A stretch of DNA of 64,000 nt, taken from the NCBI RefSeq assembly GCF_900543425.1, contig NZ_UQRQ01000007.1, positions 1-64,000 of the forward strand, written 5' to 3'. Shown piece after piece: positions 36,387 to 46,427 of the stretch. The position numbers were made by a program, and so were the translations under genes. The stretch is from an uncultured Sanguibacteroides sp. GTDB taxonomy: Bacteria; Bacteroidota; Bacteroidia; Bacteroidales; Marinifilaceae. Position 1 is the stretch's first letter, and every line of letters begins with the position of its first letter. Below the pieces are notes generated by a model. It was not told where the DNA came from. It searched no databases and was given only the letters and a program-made list of their open reading frames with translations.

Positions 36387-36459
36387 TGATCCAGCTGGGA
36401 TTCGAACCCAGGACCCCAACATTAAAAGTGTTGTGCTCTACCAACTGAGCTACTGAATC
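36387..36459 (-). tRNA. tRNA-Lys (TTT)
   Basis: A complete 73-nt cloverleaf. The acceptor is GATTCAG paired with CTGGATC, and the D stem is GCTC/GAGC. The anticodon stem-loop is CAACA-CTTTTAA-TGTTG with anticodon TTT. The T arm is CTGGG-TTCGAAT-CCCAG. The 3' CCA is not encoded. Confidence 0.97.
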
Positions 36460-36485
36460 ATCAATTGTTTTTCACAATTGCGGTG

Positions 36486-36516
36486 CAAAGGTATATATTT
36501 TTGCATGTCACACAAA
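36486..36516 (-). promoter_or_regulatory. Promoter of tRNA-Lys
   Basis: On the minus strand TTTG (complement of 36513-36516), exactly 19 bp, and TACCTTTG (complement of 36486-36493). This is a near-ideal Bacteroidota promoter about 27 bp upstream of the tRNA. Confidence 0.8.
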
Positions 36517-36671
36517 TTTATTTTTATTTATTTTCCTGACTTTTTTATCCCCACCCCTGAAGGTAAACATTAAGTAGTTGATAGACAAAAACTCCACGAA
36601 CCGATAGCTCTGCTCTTGGATATTTCAAAAAAATATCATAACTTATAACCATTTATAAGATTATAACAAAC

Positions 36672-37232
36672 ATGCCGTTCAGATCGTCAGAGAAAAAAGG
36701 AATTATCGTGTTATCTTTTCTGTTAACGGGATTCTTCGTACTTCCTCTTTTAACGGAGGAAGATGAAACTCCTTTTTTTCTGCTTACACAAGCCGAAATC
36801 CCCGATACGGTAGTATACACCTCTACTCGCTTAACCTCCCCGGCAAAACGGTTTGAATTAAATTCGGTCGACAGTATTTCTTTAACCAAGATAAAAGGCA
36901 TCGGCCCCTACTATGCCTCGAAAATATTAAAATACAGAAAACGTCTCGGAGGCTTTCATTCTCCCTTACAGTTGAAAGAAATTTCCTTCAAATACCTTTC
37001 TATTGACTCTCTATTGGACCGTTTCTACGCCGATTCCAAATACATTATAAAAAAAGAGATGGACACCATGAGTTTTAAAAGCATATTAAGCCATCCTTAT
37101 TTGGAATACGAGGAGGTTCAACTAATCTTCAAAGCCAAGAAAGAGTGGGGAACGATCAGTTATTCCCTATTGGAACAGAAAAAAGTATTAGCTCCACACA
37201 AACTCAAAAAGATAAAACCTTACTTCAAATAA
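36672..37232 (+). CDS. Membrane-anchored helix-hairpin-helix protein (ComEA-like)
   Basis: A 186-residue protein with one hydrophobic segment near the N-terminus (about residues 12-25, LSFLLTGFFVLPLL). A helix-hairpin-helix DNA-binding motif follows: LNSVDSISLTKIKGIGPYYA then KILKYRKRLGGF (about 63-95). A second, weaker HhH-like region is at about 130-186. Proteins of this type bind double-stranded DNA at the membrane, and ComEA functions in DNA uptake. No other competence gene is nearby, so a role in uptake is only a suggestion. Confidence 0.8.
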   Translation: MPFRSSEKKGIIVLSFLLTGFFVLPLLTEEDETPFFLLTQAEIPDTVVYTSTRLTSPAKRFELNSVDSISLTKIKGIGPYYASKILKYRKRLGGFHSPLQLKEISFKYLSIDSLLDRFYADSKYIIKKEMDTMSFKSILSHPYLEYEEVQLIFKAKKEWGTISYSLLEQKKVLAPHKLKKIKPYFK

Positions 37233-37238
37233 TTTACA

Positions 37239-37246
37239 TAACTTTG
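37239..37246 (+). promoter_or_regulatory. Probable -7 element of the AsmA gene
   Basis: TAACTTTG matches TAnnTTTG and lies 41 bp before the start codon. The -33 element is not clear. Confidence 0.4.
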
Positions 37247-37287
37247 TAGGGGTTCATTATTTATTAGAAACATAAAAGCAACTAAAT

Positions 37288-39777
37288 ATGAAAAAAGTAT
37301 TTATTATTATCCTTAGCATTTTTATACTGATCCTTATCGCCTTGATAACGATCCCGGTATTCTTTAAAAGCGATATTCTACGACTTATAGAAGAACAATC
37401 CTCAAAGTATATCAAAGCCGACCTAAAAATCGGAGATGTCAATTTAAGTATGTTTAAAAATTTTCCGGATTTAAGCGTAACGCTAACAGATGTCATGTTA
37501 TCTGAAAACCGGGAAGCGGCAAAAGATACCTTAATTCGTATTCCCGAATTTGAAGCATCTGTCAATCTAAAATCCCTTATTTCGGGAAATGAGATCATCA
37601 TCAACCATATTCTATTAAAAGATTGCCGTTTGATGCCCCAAGTAACGGCTTCAGGCCGGGCGAACTGGGACATTATGATCGCATCGGACAGCACGGAAAC
37701 CGTTACACCACAAGACAGTAGCCAGACAAAAACGGAATCTTCCGGCCAATCGATCCGATTCAACAATATCGAGATTCGGGATCTTTACTTAGGCTATAAA
37801 GATTTCCAGTCATCCACCTATGTCAATATCGATAAAATCAACCTGAAATTGCAAGGAAATCTTTCCGAAACAAATACGCTTCTGCAAATTTTACTCGATC
37901 TGAAAAATATCTATTTCCGTCAGGGCAACAGCGTATGGGTCAACAACACGAATTTCAACTGGCAAGCCGATATCGAAGCCAACCTAAAAGAGATGCTGTT
38001 CCATATTAAGAAAAACGATATGTCGTTGAACGATCTGAAACTGGATTTGACAGGTAATGTAGGAATCGGAAAAGAAAAATACGATATGGATCTGAAGCTA
38101 AACGCTCCCGACACCAAATTTGAAAGCCTTTTGGCTATGGTGCCGAAAGAATTCCAAAAAGAGATCGAGGGAGTAAAAACTTCCGGAGGTTTTCAACTTA
38201 ACGTCACGGCAAAAGGAGAATACTATGAAAACCATCTTCCGCAATTCGATATCCAATTCAATATATTGGATGCCAGTCTAAAATATCCGGAACTTCCCGA
38301 ATCCATAGAGAAAATTAATCTTAAGCTAAGCGTTACCAATCCGGGAGGAGCATCCTCTCTAACGGTTGCCGATTTGCGCACCTTATCTTTTTCCGTGGCA
38401 AACAATCCGTTCAATATGAACTTGCTGGTTTCGAACCCGGAAGATCCCACCTTAAAAGGAGAAGCCAAAGGAGTCATTAATTTCGAAAGCCTGAAAAAAG
38501 CCCTTCCCATGAAAGACATTACCCTTAACGGTATACTTTCCGTGGACATGGCATTTAACGGCAAATACCAATACATCGAAAAAGAACAATACGAAAAATT
38601 TTCCGCCACCGGAAAAATCTCGTTGAAAGACGTCCTGTTCAAAAACAGCGATTTCCCCAAAGGCATCGCTATCCCTTCCGGAGACTTAACCGTAACTCCC
38701 GCCCGCTTGAATTTGAAAAATCTATTGATTCAAATCAATTCATCCGATCTCACCCTGGAAGGATACGTGGCCAACTATCTACCTTATATATTTAAGAATC
38801 AAACGTTAAAAGGAAATTTCAACTTAAACTCGAAATTACTGAATTTAAACGAGTTGATGGCGAATATGCCCACAGATACCATACAAGCACAAACAGATAG
38901 CGCTTCTTCCTCGTCCGGCGGAGTATTTGAAGTTCCTAAAAATATCCAATTGGGCTTGAATACCAATGTTAAAACCCTATTGTTTGACCGACTGACGGTT
39001 AAAAATATTAACGGTAATGTACAAACAGCAGGAGGTGTTGCCACGCTTAAAAACCTCGGCATGGATATGTTGGAAGGGAAAATGCTTATGAACGGATCTT
39101 ACAACACGGCAAATCCGGCTAAACCATCTGTAGATTTTAACCTCCGGATAGATGATTTCGACATCAATGCCGCTTACCACGCGTTTACCTTTATCAAGCA
39201 AAGTATTCCCATGGCAATGAATTGTTCCGGTAAAATCTCTACCGTAATGAAATTCTCCGCCAATTTAGATCAGGAGATGAGCCCAATTATGAACACGGTA
39301 AACGGAGGAGGAAGTCTTTCCACGGCCGGCTTCTTGATTAAAGACAATCCGGCAATGGCTAAATTAGCCACTTTATTAAAAAATGACGAGTTAAGTCGAA
39401 TCAGCATCAGCAAGTTGAAAATAGATTTTAAACTGGATCACGGAAATATTATCATCGAACCCTTCACCACCAATTTGGCAGGAAACCCAACGACGATATC
39501 CGGTTCACAGACCGTAAACGGAGAGATGGATTACACTCTATCCATGAATATCGACCGGAAGTATTTCGGAAAAGACATCAACAATGTACTCTCTGCACTC
39601 CCGGGATCAGGCAATATCAAAGCGCTAGATGTAGACATAAAAATTGAAGGAACCCTTGATAAACCCATCGTGAAACCAGACTTAACAAAAGCAATAAAAG
39701 CCGTAGAAAAAGAAGCGGGCAATGAGGTTAAAAAAAATATACTGAAAGGACTTGATAAACTTTTCAAAAAGAAATAA
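37288..39777 (+). CDS. AsmA-family inner-membrane/periplasmic protein
   Basis: An 829-residue protein with one N-terminal membrane helix (about residues 4-26) followed by a large periplasmic beta-rich region. The AsmA start (LIEEQSSKYIKADLKIGDVN, FKNFPDLSVTLTDVML) is typical, and the C-terminal AsmA_2-like region contains GSGNIKALDVDIKIEGTLDK. Such proteins are related to the lipid-transfer TamB/YhdP group and affect outer-membrane homeostasis. It ends in a strong terminator shared with the convergent gene. Confidence 0.88.
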   Translation: MKKVFIIILSIFILILIALITIPVFFKSDILRLIEEQSSKYIKADLKIGDVNLSMFKNFPDLSVTLTDVMLSENREAAKDTLIRIPEFEASVNLKSLISGNEIIINHILLKDCRLMPQVTASGRANWDIMIASDSTETVTPQDSSQTKTESSGQSIRFNNIEIRDLYLGYKDFQSSTYVNIDKINLKLQGNLSETNTLLQILLDLKNIYFRQGNSVWVNNTNFNWQADIEANLKEMLFHIKKNDMSLNDLKLDLTGNVGIGKEKYDMDLKLNAPDTKFESLLAMVPKEFQKEIEGVKTSGGFQLNVTAKGEYYENHLPQFDIQFNILDASLKYPELPESIEKINLKLSVTNPGGASSLTVADLRTLSFSVANNPFNMNLLVSNPEDPTLKGEAKGVINFESLKKALPMKDITLNGILSVDMAFNGKYQYIEKEQYEKFSATGKISLKDVLFKNSDFPKGIAIPSGDLTVTPARLNLKNLLIQINSSDLTLEGYVANYLPYIFKNQTLKGNFNLNSKLLNLNELMANMPTDTIQAQTDSASSSSGGVFEVPKNIQLGLNTNVKTLLFDRLTVKNINGNVQTAGGVATLKNLGMDMLEGKMLMNGSYNTANPAKPSVDFNLRIDDFDINAAYHAFTFIKQSIPMAMNCSGKISTVMKFSANLDQEMSPIMNTVNGGGSLSTAGFLIKDNPAMAKLATLLKNDELSRISISKLKIDFKLDHGNIIIEPFTTNLAGNPTTISGSQTVNGEMDYTLSMNIDRKYFGKDINNVLSALPGSGNIKALDVDIKIEGTLDKPIVKPDLTKAIKAVEKEAGNEVKKNILKGLDKLFKKK

Positions 39778-39797
39778 GGTTATGTAATCATCAATAG

Positions 39798-39826
39798 AAT
39801 AAGGCTACTTGTAAAGTAGCCTTATT
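39798..39826. terminator. Bidirectional terminator after the AsmA gene
   Basis: A perfect 13-bp stem (AATAAGGCTACTT, 39798-39810, with 39814-39826), a 3-base loop and a T-rich tail on the plus strand. It abuts the stop codon of the convergent minus-strand gene. Confidence 0.8.
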
Positions 39827-40630
39827 TTATTGATCGAAACCCGGACGACAAAAATTTCGGGCATCCGGAAAACGACGTTCCAAATCCCGTAGCATTTGCT
39901 CCAGAACGACTAAAATACGCTTTATATCCTGTTGAAAATAAGGTACTTTATTTTTCAATACAGACCAAGCTTGATAAGAAATTTCAATAGCCAACAAGGC
40001 TACTTTAGCAGAACCGTTATAATCGTTTTCTTCCTGTTTGGCATTGATCTTGTCCGCGTATATATGGAATCCATACAAGGCCCGCTTCATTTTCGCGTGG
40101 ATCAAATCCAGGTACCAGCTGATTTCCACTAATGCTTCATCGATCTCCTTGGTCTTTATCCCGTTTCCTTTCTCCTCCTCTTCATCCAATTTCTGATATA
40201 TACTCTCTTGGCATTTATCAGCAAGGGCCTCGTATATCCGATTACAGCAGATCATATCTTCTCTTTCCACCCTCTTGGTTACCTCTTCATCGTCATCGTC
40301 CAAACCCTCATAATCTTCACCCCAGAACCCCTTATCGATATTTTCTGCACGATATATATCCTCGATTGCGATTCCCTTCTCCTCGGCTAACTCCCGCAAC
40401 ACCTCGTAGGTTGAATCAAAGATACTCTTCAAGCGGGAAAGGGCAACATCATCGTCCTCCGGCAACTCCTCGTCAAAATCGACCTTAGCCCTTTCTTTCA
40501 ATTTTTTCCCCATCGTGAAACTCATGCAACGGGATTGGAATTTGCAGCGTTCACACCAACGATCGCAATAGTTGTATATACCGGGAACAAAGCCAGTATT
40601 CACGATATTATTTTCTTTTTTCTTAGGCAC
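39827..40630 (-). CDS. Hypothetical protein with N-terminal Cys cluster
   Basis: A 267-residue cytoplasmic protein. The N-terminus has a four-Cys cluster (YCDRWCERCKFQSRC, about residues 22-36) that suggests a bound metal or Fe-S centre. The rest is highly acidic (DDDDEEVTKRVE) and helical. It starts 11 bp downstream of the ettA stop and is probably co-transcribed with it. I do not recognise the family. Confidence 0.65.
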   Translation of the reverse strand: MPKKKENNIVNTGFVPGIYNYCDRWCERCKFQSRCMSFTMGKKLKERAKVDFDEELPEDDDVALSRLKSIFDSTYEVLRELAEEKGIAIEDIYRAENIDKGFWGEDYEGLDDDDEEVTKRVEREDMICCNRIYEALADKCQESIYQKLDEEEEKGNGIKTKEIDEALVEISWYLDLIHAKMKRALYGFHIYADKINAKQEENDYNGSAKVALLAIEISYQAWSVLKNKVPYFQQDIKRILVVLEQMLRDLERRFPDARNFCRPGFDQ

Positions 40631-40641
40631 GCTTTCTAACC

Positions 40642-42318
40642 TTAGCCGATTAATTTTTTATAACGTATACGTTTAGGAGTAACATCTCCCAAACGTTTCT
40701 TTTTATTTTCCTCGTATTCGGAGTAACTCCCTTCAAAATACACCACTTTAGAATCACCCTCGAAAGCCAGGATATGAGTTGCGATTCGATCCAGAAACCA
40801 ACGGTCATGGGAAACCACAACCGCACAACCGGCAAAACTTTCCAAACCTTCTTCTAATGCTCGCAACGTGTTCACATCTATATCATTGGTAGGCTCATCC
40901 AATAATAGAACGTTAGCCTCCTCTTTCAATGCCAAAGCCAAATGCAAACGATTTCGTTCTCCCCCGGACAGAATTCCACACTTTTTCTCTTGATCGGAAC
41001 CTGAAAAATTAAATTTAGAAACATACGCCCGCGCGTTTATTTCACGGCCACCCACGGTTATCAGGTCGTTTCCTCCTGAAACAATCTGATACACGGTCTT
41101 TTCCGGATCAATTGAAGCATGTTGTTGATCGACATAGCCGATCTTCACCGTCGGTCCCACCTCAAATGTTCCGGCATCCGCCTTTTCCAATCCCATAATC
41201 ATCCTGAAAAGAGTCGTTTTCCCCGCTCCATTCGGTCCAATAACCCCGACGATTCCGGCCGGAGGCAACTGGAATTCCAAATCCTCAAAGAGTAATCTAT
41301 CGCCAAAACCCTTCGATACGTGTTCCGCCTCAATAACCTTATTTCCGAGGCGAGGACCATTCGGTATAAAAATCTCCAATTGTTCCTCTTTCTCCTTTAC
41401 GTCTTCCTCCATCATTCGGTCGTAAGCCTTCAAACGAGCCTTACTTTTTGCCTGACGGGCTTTCGGCGACATTCTCACCCACTCCAATTCTCTTTCCAGC
41501 GTCTTTCTTCGTTTACTTGCCTGCTTCTCCTCCAGTTCCAAACGTTTAGCTTTCTGTTCCAGCCAAGAGGAATAATTTCCTTCCCAAGGTATTCCTTCCC
41601 CCCGATCCAACTCTAAAATCCATCCCGCCACATTATCTAAAAAATAACGGTCGTGAGTTACACAAATCACCGTACCGGAATATTGATGTAAATGTTGTTC
41701 CAGCCACTCGACAGACTCCGCATCCAAATGGTTCGTAGGCTCATCCAGCAATAAAATATCGGGTTCTCTCAGCAATAACCTGCAAAGTGCAACCCGACGA
41801 CGTTCTCCTCCAGACAAATTCTTTACCAAAGCATCCGGCTCCGGACAACGAAGAGCATCCATGGCCCGCTCCAATTTCTGATCAATTTCCCACCCCCCGT
41901 TATGCTCTATCAATTCGGTCAATTCTCCCTGACGAACCATTAATTTATCCATCTCGTCGTCATTCATCGGTTCACAGAACTTTAAGTTCACCTCTTCATA
42001 CTCCTTCAACAGATCCATCACTTCTTGAACTCCTTCTTCCACCACCTCTTTCACCGTTTTCGTATCATCTAACAACGGTTCCTGGGGAAGATAACCGATT
42101 GAATGCTCTTTGGACCAGACAACCTTACCTTCATAATTAGAATCCAATCCGGCAATAATCTTTAATAAAGTTGATTTACCAGATCCATTCAGCCCGATTA
42201 CTCCAATTTTCGCCCCATAAAAAAAAGAAAGATATATATCTTTTATTATCTTTCGTTGCGGAGGAATGGTCTTACTTACCCCCATCATTGAAAAAATAAT
42301 TTTTTTATCGTCTGCCAT
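40642..42318 (-). CDS. ettA: Energy-dependent translational throttle protein EttA (ABC-F)
   Basis: A 558-residue ABC-F ATPase that binds the ribosomal E site and regulates the first peptide bonds according to the ADP/ATP ratio. Two ATP-binding cassettes carry Walker A GLNGSGKST (about residue 40) and GPNGAGKTT (about 355), signatures NLSGGERRRVAL and ILSGGERNRLHL, and Walker B LLLDEPTNHLDAES. The arm and P-site tRNA interaction motif lie in the linker at about 230-320. A TATCTTTG -7 element lies 68-75 bp upstream (complement of 42386-42393). Confidence 0.95.
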   Translation of the reverse strand: MADDKKIIFSMMGVSKTIPPQRKIIKDIYLSFFYGAKIGVIGLNGSGKSTLLKIIAGLDSNYEGKVVWSKEHSIGYLPQEPLLDDTKTVKEVVEEGVQEVMDLLKEYEEVNLKFCEPMNDDEMDKLMVRQGELTELIEHNGGWEIDQKLERAMDALRCPEPDALVKNLSGGERRRVALCRLLLREPDILLLDEPTNHLDAESVEWLEQHLHQYSGTVICVTHDRYFLDNVAGWILELDRGEGIPWEGNYSSWLEQKAKRLELEEKQASKRRKTLERELEWVRMSPKARQAKSKARLKAYDRMMEEDVKEKEEQLEIFIPNGPRLGNKVIEAEHVSKGFGDRLLFEDLEFQLPPAGIVGVIGPNGAGKTTLFRMIMGLEKADAGTFEVGPTVKIGYVDQQHASIDPEKTVYQIVSGGNDLITVGGREINARAYVSKFNFSGSDQEKKCGILSGGERNRLHLALALKEEANVLLLDEPTNDIDVNTLRALEEGLESFAGCAVVVSHDRWFLDRIATHILAFEGDSKVVYFEGSYSEYEENKKKRLGDVTPKRIRYKKLIG

Positions 42319-42811
42319 ATGTTTTTAACTTGTTCTATTATTATGTTTAAATTACACTTACAACTTATTCCTATCAAAATGAATACAAAGATAAGCCATA
42401 TCCATCAATAAAAAAAATCACAATACTTAATAACACTAAGTAAAAATCATTTTATCCCCTTCAACGGCTTCAAACAAAAAAATAATTTACTTGTCCATCA
42501 GATATTTCATCCATATCCCTTTCATCCACTTTTCCTCTCCTTTTATTTCAATAATAAAAGAAACTCTGTTCCATTTTACATTTTTTACGAATTATCAAAA
42601 TCATCAACAAATGTATTCGTCTATTTCGAATAAAAATTAAAAAAAGAAGAAAAACCGGAGGCAATATACCGGAAGAAGTTAACAAGTTTTCTCCACTGTC
42701 TTTCATTTTTCCTGAAATATAATAAAAACATATAGAAAGAATCGGATAACGGGGTCATATTTCTCTTTTCAATTTTCCCTTACAACACTAAATTTCATTA
42801 CTTTTGCCAAA
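42319..42811. other. Intergenic region between ettA and the transglutaminase-like gene
   Basis: Divergent promoter region. The minus-strand -7 TATCTTTG (complement of 42386-42393) serves ettA, and the plus-strand -7 TACTTTTG (42799-42806) serves the transglutaminase-like gene. The middle part is AT-rich without a gene or clear repeat. Confidence 0.45.
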
Positions 42812-42829
42812 ATGAAACGAATCGCCGGT

Positions 42830-44698
42830 ATGATAAAAATAAAACAATTCATTTATTTATTGTGGGTTCTCGGTAGTACTTTCTGGTTTTCTTGCCAAAC
42901 TCATTCGGAAAAATTAAGCTATGCCTTAAAATTAAGCGGAAAAAATCGGCAAGAATTAGAAAAAGTATTAAAGCATTATTCACAAGATCCAGCCGACAGT
43001 CTAAAACGAAAAGCAGCGGTCTTCCTTATTGAAAACATGCCTGGTCATTTCTCTTACAACGGACCTTACCTGAGAGAATTTAAGAGTATCGTCGATACGT
43101 TACCGGATTCCTATTGGCTAAAAAAAATCATCTTAATGCAACCCTATCGTTATAAAGAGTATAGAGAGCAACTACAAGAAGAAGAAGATGTCAAACACAT
43201 CAAAGCCGACTATTTGATTCACAATATAGATATAGCCTTCAAGATGTTGAAAACCAAACCCTGGCTGGAATCTTTACCATTCGAAGATTTTTGTGAATAC
43301 CTATTACCCTATCGTATCGATAACGAGACTCTTGACAGTTGGAAGGACTCGATTATTCCTATCTACGAAAATAAGATTACTGAAAAAACAACTTATTGTG
43401 ACGATCAGAAATACTCCGCATTTCAATTGGCAAAGGAAGCATCCATAGAATTTTATAATAGCGAACAAGCCTCTTCCGATATGATTGCCGGCATTCCTTA
43501 CCAAAAATACGAATGCATTAATGACAGCCGATTGCGTGCAATAGCAACCCGAAACGTGGGAATTCCCTGTACCATTGATTTCGTTCCGGCCTGGGCCGAT
43601 ATGAACGGGTATCACTATTGGATGGTCGTTGTCGATCCCAAATACAGAACTCTCTCCTCGTATCAGATAGAAGGAAAAACAGCGCCGAAAGTATACCGGA
43701 AAACTTTTTCTATCAACGAAATCCCATATGACCCGAAAGGAGAGAATTTTATTCCCGAGTTTTTCAGAGATCCCTTTAATAAAGATGTGACAGACGTATA
43801 CCTCAACACTTCCGACGTCAAGGTGAATCTTCTGTTCCCCCCTTCCCGCCGTGTCAAATACGCCTATATTGCCATGTTTAACGATTTGACTTTAAAAATC
43901 GTGGGATGGGGAAAAATCGCACACGATCAGGTAGAATTTTTCAAACTGGGACGAGGTATTGTTTATTTCCCGGTCTATTTCTCGGGCAATCAGTTAATGA
44001 ATGGAAACTATCCTTTTATTTTAAAAACTAACGGAAAAACCGAGTTTTTGATTCCGGATACCACCCAACATCAAAAAATCAGAATTACCAGAAAATTCCC
44101 CGTTGTCAGTTATAAAACCGTATACGGGGAGTTATTAAAAGGGAATTGTTTCAGTGCATCCAATACTCTTTCATTTAAAGATTCGGTATTTATCCACAAA
44201 ATTACCGAAAACCCATATATGCATTATACTACATTTAAGGTGGATACCAATTTAAAGTATCGATATTGGAAAATAAGCAACACACATTACTCTCATATAG
44301 CGGAACTTGTATTTCGTGATGTGAAAGGTAAATCTTTGTCCTGGAAAATTATTCCTCAGGACAACAATCGTCAGGAAGAACATTTAAGCGATAACGACCC
44401 GCTAACCTATACTTACATGCATAGAAATCTTCTTCTGGATTTCGGCGAACCGGTACAGATCTCTTCCATTGGCTATCTTTCCCCAAACGATGGTAACGGA
44501 ATACATCCCGGTGATGAGTACGAATTATTCTTTTACGGTCATAACGGTTGGCACTCCTTGGGCAGGAAAATAGCAGACGATTACTACATCGAGTACGACT
44601 CCGTCCCATCCGGAGCCTTGTTTTGGTTAAGAAATCACTCGACAGGGCGGGAAGAGCGTCCTTTTACCTACCAAAACGGAGAAATACGCTTCTGGTAA
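42830..44698 (+). CDS. Transglutaminase-like domain lipoprotein
   Basis: I start it at the Met at 42830, since TACTTTTG (42799-42806) would place the transcription start at or beyond the earlier ATG (42812). That gives 622 residues. The signal peptide ends at the Cys in WFSCQTHS. The domain about residues 200-270 has the transglutaminase triad pattern: Cys in YECINDSRLRA, RNVGIPCTIDFVPAW and His in GYHYW, then VVVDPKYR. A C-terminal beta-sandwich (about 470-622) resembles a galactose-binding-like domain. Likely acts on cell-wall or glycan-linked peptides; substrate unknown. Confidence 0.72.
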   Translation: MIKIKQFIYLLWVLGSTFWFSCQTHSEKLSYALKLSGKNRQELEKVLKHYSQDPADSLKRKAAVFLIENMPGHFSYNGPYLREFKSIVDTLPDSYWLKKIILMQPYRYKEYREQLQEEEDVKHIKADYLIHNIDIAFKMLKTKPWLESLPFEDFCEYLLPYRIDNETLDSWKDSIIPIYENKITEKTTYCDDQKYSAFQLAKEASIEFYNSEQASSDMIAGIPYQKYECINDSRLRAIATRNVGIPCTIDFVPAWADMNGYHYWMVVVDPKYRTLSSYQIEGKTAPKVYRKTFSINEIPYDPKGENFIPEFFRDPFNKDVTDVYLNTSDVKVNLLFPPSRRVKYAYIAMFNDLTLKIVGWGKIAHDQVEFFKLGRGIVYFPVYFSGNQLMNGNYPFILKTNGKTEFLIPDTTQHQKIRITRKFPVVSYKTVYGELLKGNCFSASNTLSFKDSVFIHKITENPYMHYTTFKVDTNLKYRYWKISNTHYSHIAELVFRDVKGKSLSWKIIPQDNNRQEEHLSDNDPLTYTYMHRNLLLDFGEPVQISSIGYLSPNDGNGIHPGDEYELFFYGHNGWHSLGRKIADDYYIEYDSVPSGALFWLRNHSTGREERPFTYQNGEIRFW

Positions 44699-44817
44699 TC
44701 TCCTGCTTACGAGATATCCGGAAACCTTCCATCATCTTTTTACAGAACTTTCGATACTCTAATTTTTATAATCCCGATAAAATCGTTATTTTAGTCTATC
44801 ATTAGAACGAGGAAACC

Positions 44818-46155
44818 ATGATCGAGACAATTAATCATTTTCTGGAAGAGCATTCCATCGACAAAAATGCCGGTTTTATCATTGCGGTAAGCGGAGGAGC
44901 AGATTCCATAGCCTTGCTGCATGCCTTTAAGTATTTAAATCTTAAAATATTGGCATTGCATTGCAATTTCAATCTGCGGGGAAGAGAATCCAATATGGAC
45001 GAACAATTCGTCAAGCGATTTTGTGACACTTACGGAATTCCTCATAGCGTCAAGAAATTCGATACGCTCTCCCACGCCAAGAGCAAAGGTATAAGTATCG
45101 AAATGGCTGCCCGAGAATTACGATACAATTGGTTTGAAGAAGTCCGGCAGAAAAAAAACATGGATTACATCGTGGTAGGACACCATGCCGACGATTTGGC
45201 CGAAACTATTTTTATTAATTTCTGCCGGGGAACCGGCATCAAGGGACTCACCGGAATCCGTCCGATAAACGGAAGGATATTACGTCCTCTATTAGACCGT
45301 TCTAAAAATGAAATCATCGATTACATTACCCTCAACAAGTTAGGATATCGTGTAGACTCCACGAATAACACGCTGGATTACGTACGAAACAAAATTCGTC
45401 ACCTCATTATTCCGGTATGCAAAGACATCAATCCCTCTTTTTTAAAAACCGTACAGGAAAACTGTCAGGCAATGCGGGAAGTCGAACAAATCTATCTATA
45501 CGGCATAAAACAGTTGAAACAACAAATCGTATCCGAAGAAAACGGTGAGATGCTAATCCATATCCAGCAGACATTGGACTCACCCGCCCCCTATACCTTA
45601 TTATATGAAATTCTAAAACCCTACGGATTTAATACCACCCAGGTAAAAGATATATTAGAAAGTAACGATTCTATTCCCGGAAAGCAATTTCAAGCGGAGG
45701 AATACTTATTGACCAAAGGACGCACTTACTGGAGGTTATTTAATATCCTTGAAAAAGAAGATGAACATACTTTAATGGCCGACAATGGGACCTATCATTT
45801 AAACAACGTTACTTTTACTTTGGACGAAATGGAGATCTCTTCCGAATTTGAAATACCCAAAGAAAACCACGTCGCTTGTTTCGATCTGGATAAAATCAGT
45901 TATCCCCTTATCGTACGCCATTGGTCGACAGGAGATTGGTTTTGTCCGTTAGGAATGAAAAGAAGTAAAAAGAAATTGAGCGATCTATTTATTGATTTAA
46001 AATTTAGTGCAAAACAGAAAAAAGAGTGCCTTATCATCCAATCCGGAAAAGACATTATCTGGGTCGTTGGGCATCGCTTGGACGATCGTTATAAAATTAC
46101 ACCCGGCACCAAAAAGGCTTTAATGATACAGGTCTCATCTAAGACACAAGAATAA
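44818..46155 (+). CDS. tilS: tRNA(Ile)-lysidine synthetase TilS
   Basis: Converts the wobble cytidine of tRNA-Ile(CAU) to lysidine so that AUA is read as Ile. The PP-loop motif is FIIAVSGGADSIALLH (about residue 20), then ALHCNFNLRGRES and VGHHADDLAETIFINFCRG (about 120). The C-terminal TilS substrate domain contains WSTGDWFCPLGMKRSKKKLS. The length of 445 residues is normal. It ends in its own terminator. Confidence 0.95.
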   Translation: MIETINHFLEEHSIDKNAGFIIAVSGGADSIALLHAFKYLNLKILALHCNFNLRGRESNMDEQFVKRFCDTYGIPHSVKKFDTLSHAKSKGISIEMAARELRYNWFEEVRQKKNMDYIVVGHHADDLAETIFINFCRGTGIKGLTGIRPINGRILRPLLDRSKNEIIDYITLNKLGYRVDSTNNTLDYVRNKIRHLIIPVCKDINPSFLKTVQENCQAMREVEQIYLYGIKQLKQQIVSEENGEMLIHIQQTLDSPAPYTLLYEILKPYGFNTTQVKDILESNDSIPGKQFQAEEYLLTKGRTYWRLFNILEKEDEHTLMADNGTYHLNNVTFTLDEMEISSEFEIPKENHVACFDLDKISYPLIVRHWSTGDWFCPLGMKRSKKKLSDLFIDLKFSAKQKKECLIIQSGKDIIWVVGHRLDDRYKITPGTKKALMIQVSSKTQE

Positions 46156-46170
46156 AAAAGCGAAAAATTA

Positions 46171-46194
46171 AAAAAGAGGCCTTAGCCTCTTTTT
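46171..46194 (+). terminator. Rho-independent terminator of tilS
   Basis: A perfect 10-bp stem (AAAAAGAGGC with GCCTCTTTTT) and a 4-base loop, with the T run inside the right arm. Confidence 0.8.
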
Positions 46195-46334
46195 AACACA
46201 CTAACAATAAATTTACTACACTTATAAAAGCAAAAAACATTTCTTAGATTGCGATGGCAAAGATAGTCATTTAAAACGTTTGCGCAAATTTTTTTAAGAA
46301 AAAAAACGTTCGCGTATAACAATTCAAAAACTTC

Positions 46335-46365
46335 TTTGTTTTTCATTTTTTTATCCATACTTTTG
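46335..46365 (+). promoter_or_regulatory. Promoter of the GAPDH gene
   Basis: TTTG (46335-46338), exactly 19 bp, TACTTTTG (46358-46365). A near-consensus strong promoter about 60 bp before the start codon, as expected for a highly expressed gene. Confidence 0.75.
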
Positions 46366-46427
46366 TATGAAAATAAGAGAATAATAAGAATAATAATATC
46401 ATTATTAACCGATTAATATAATTAGAG

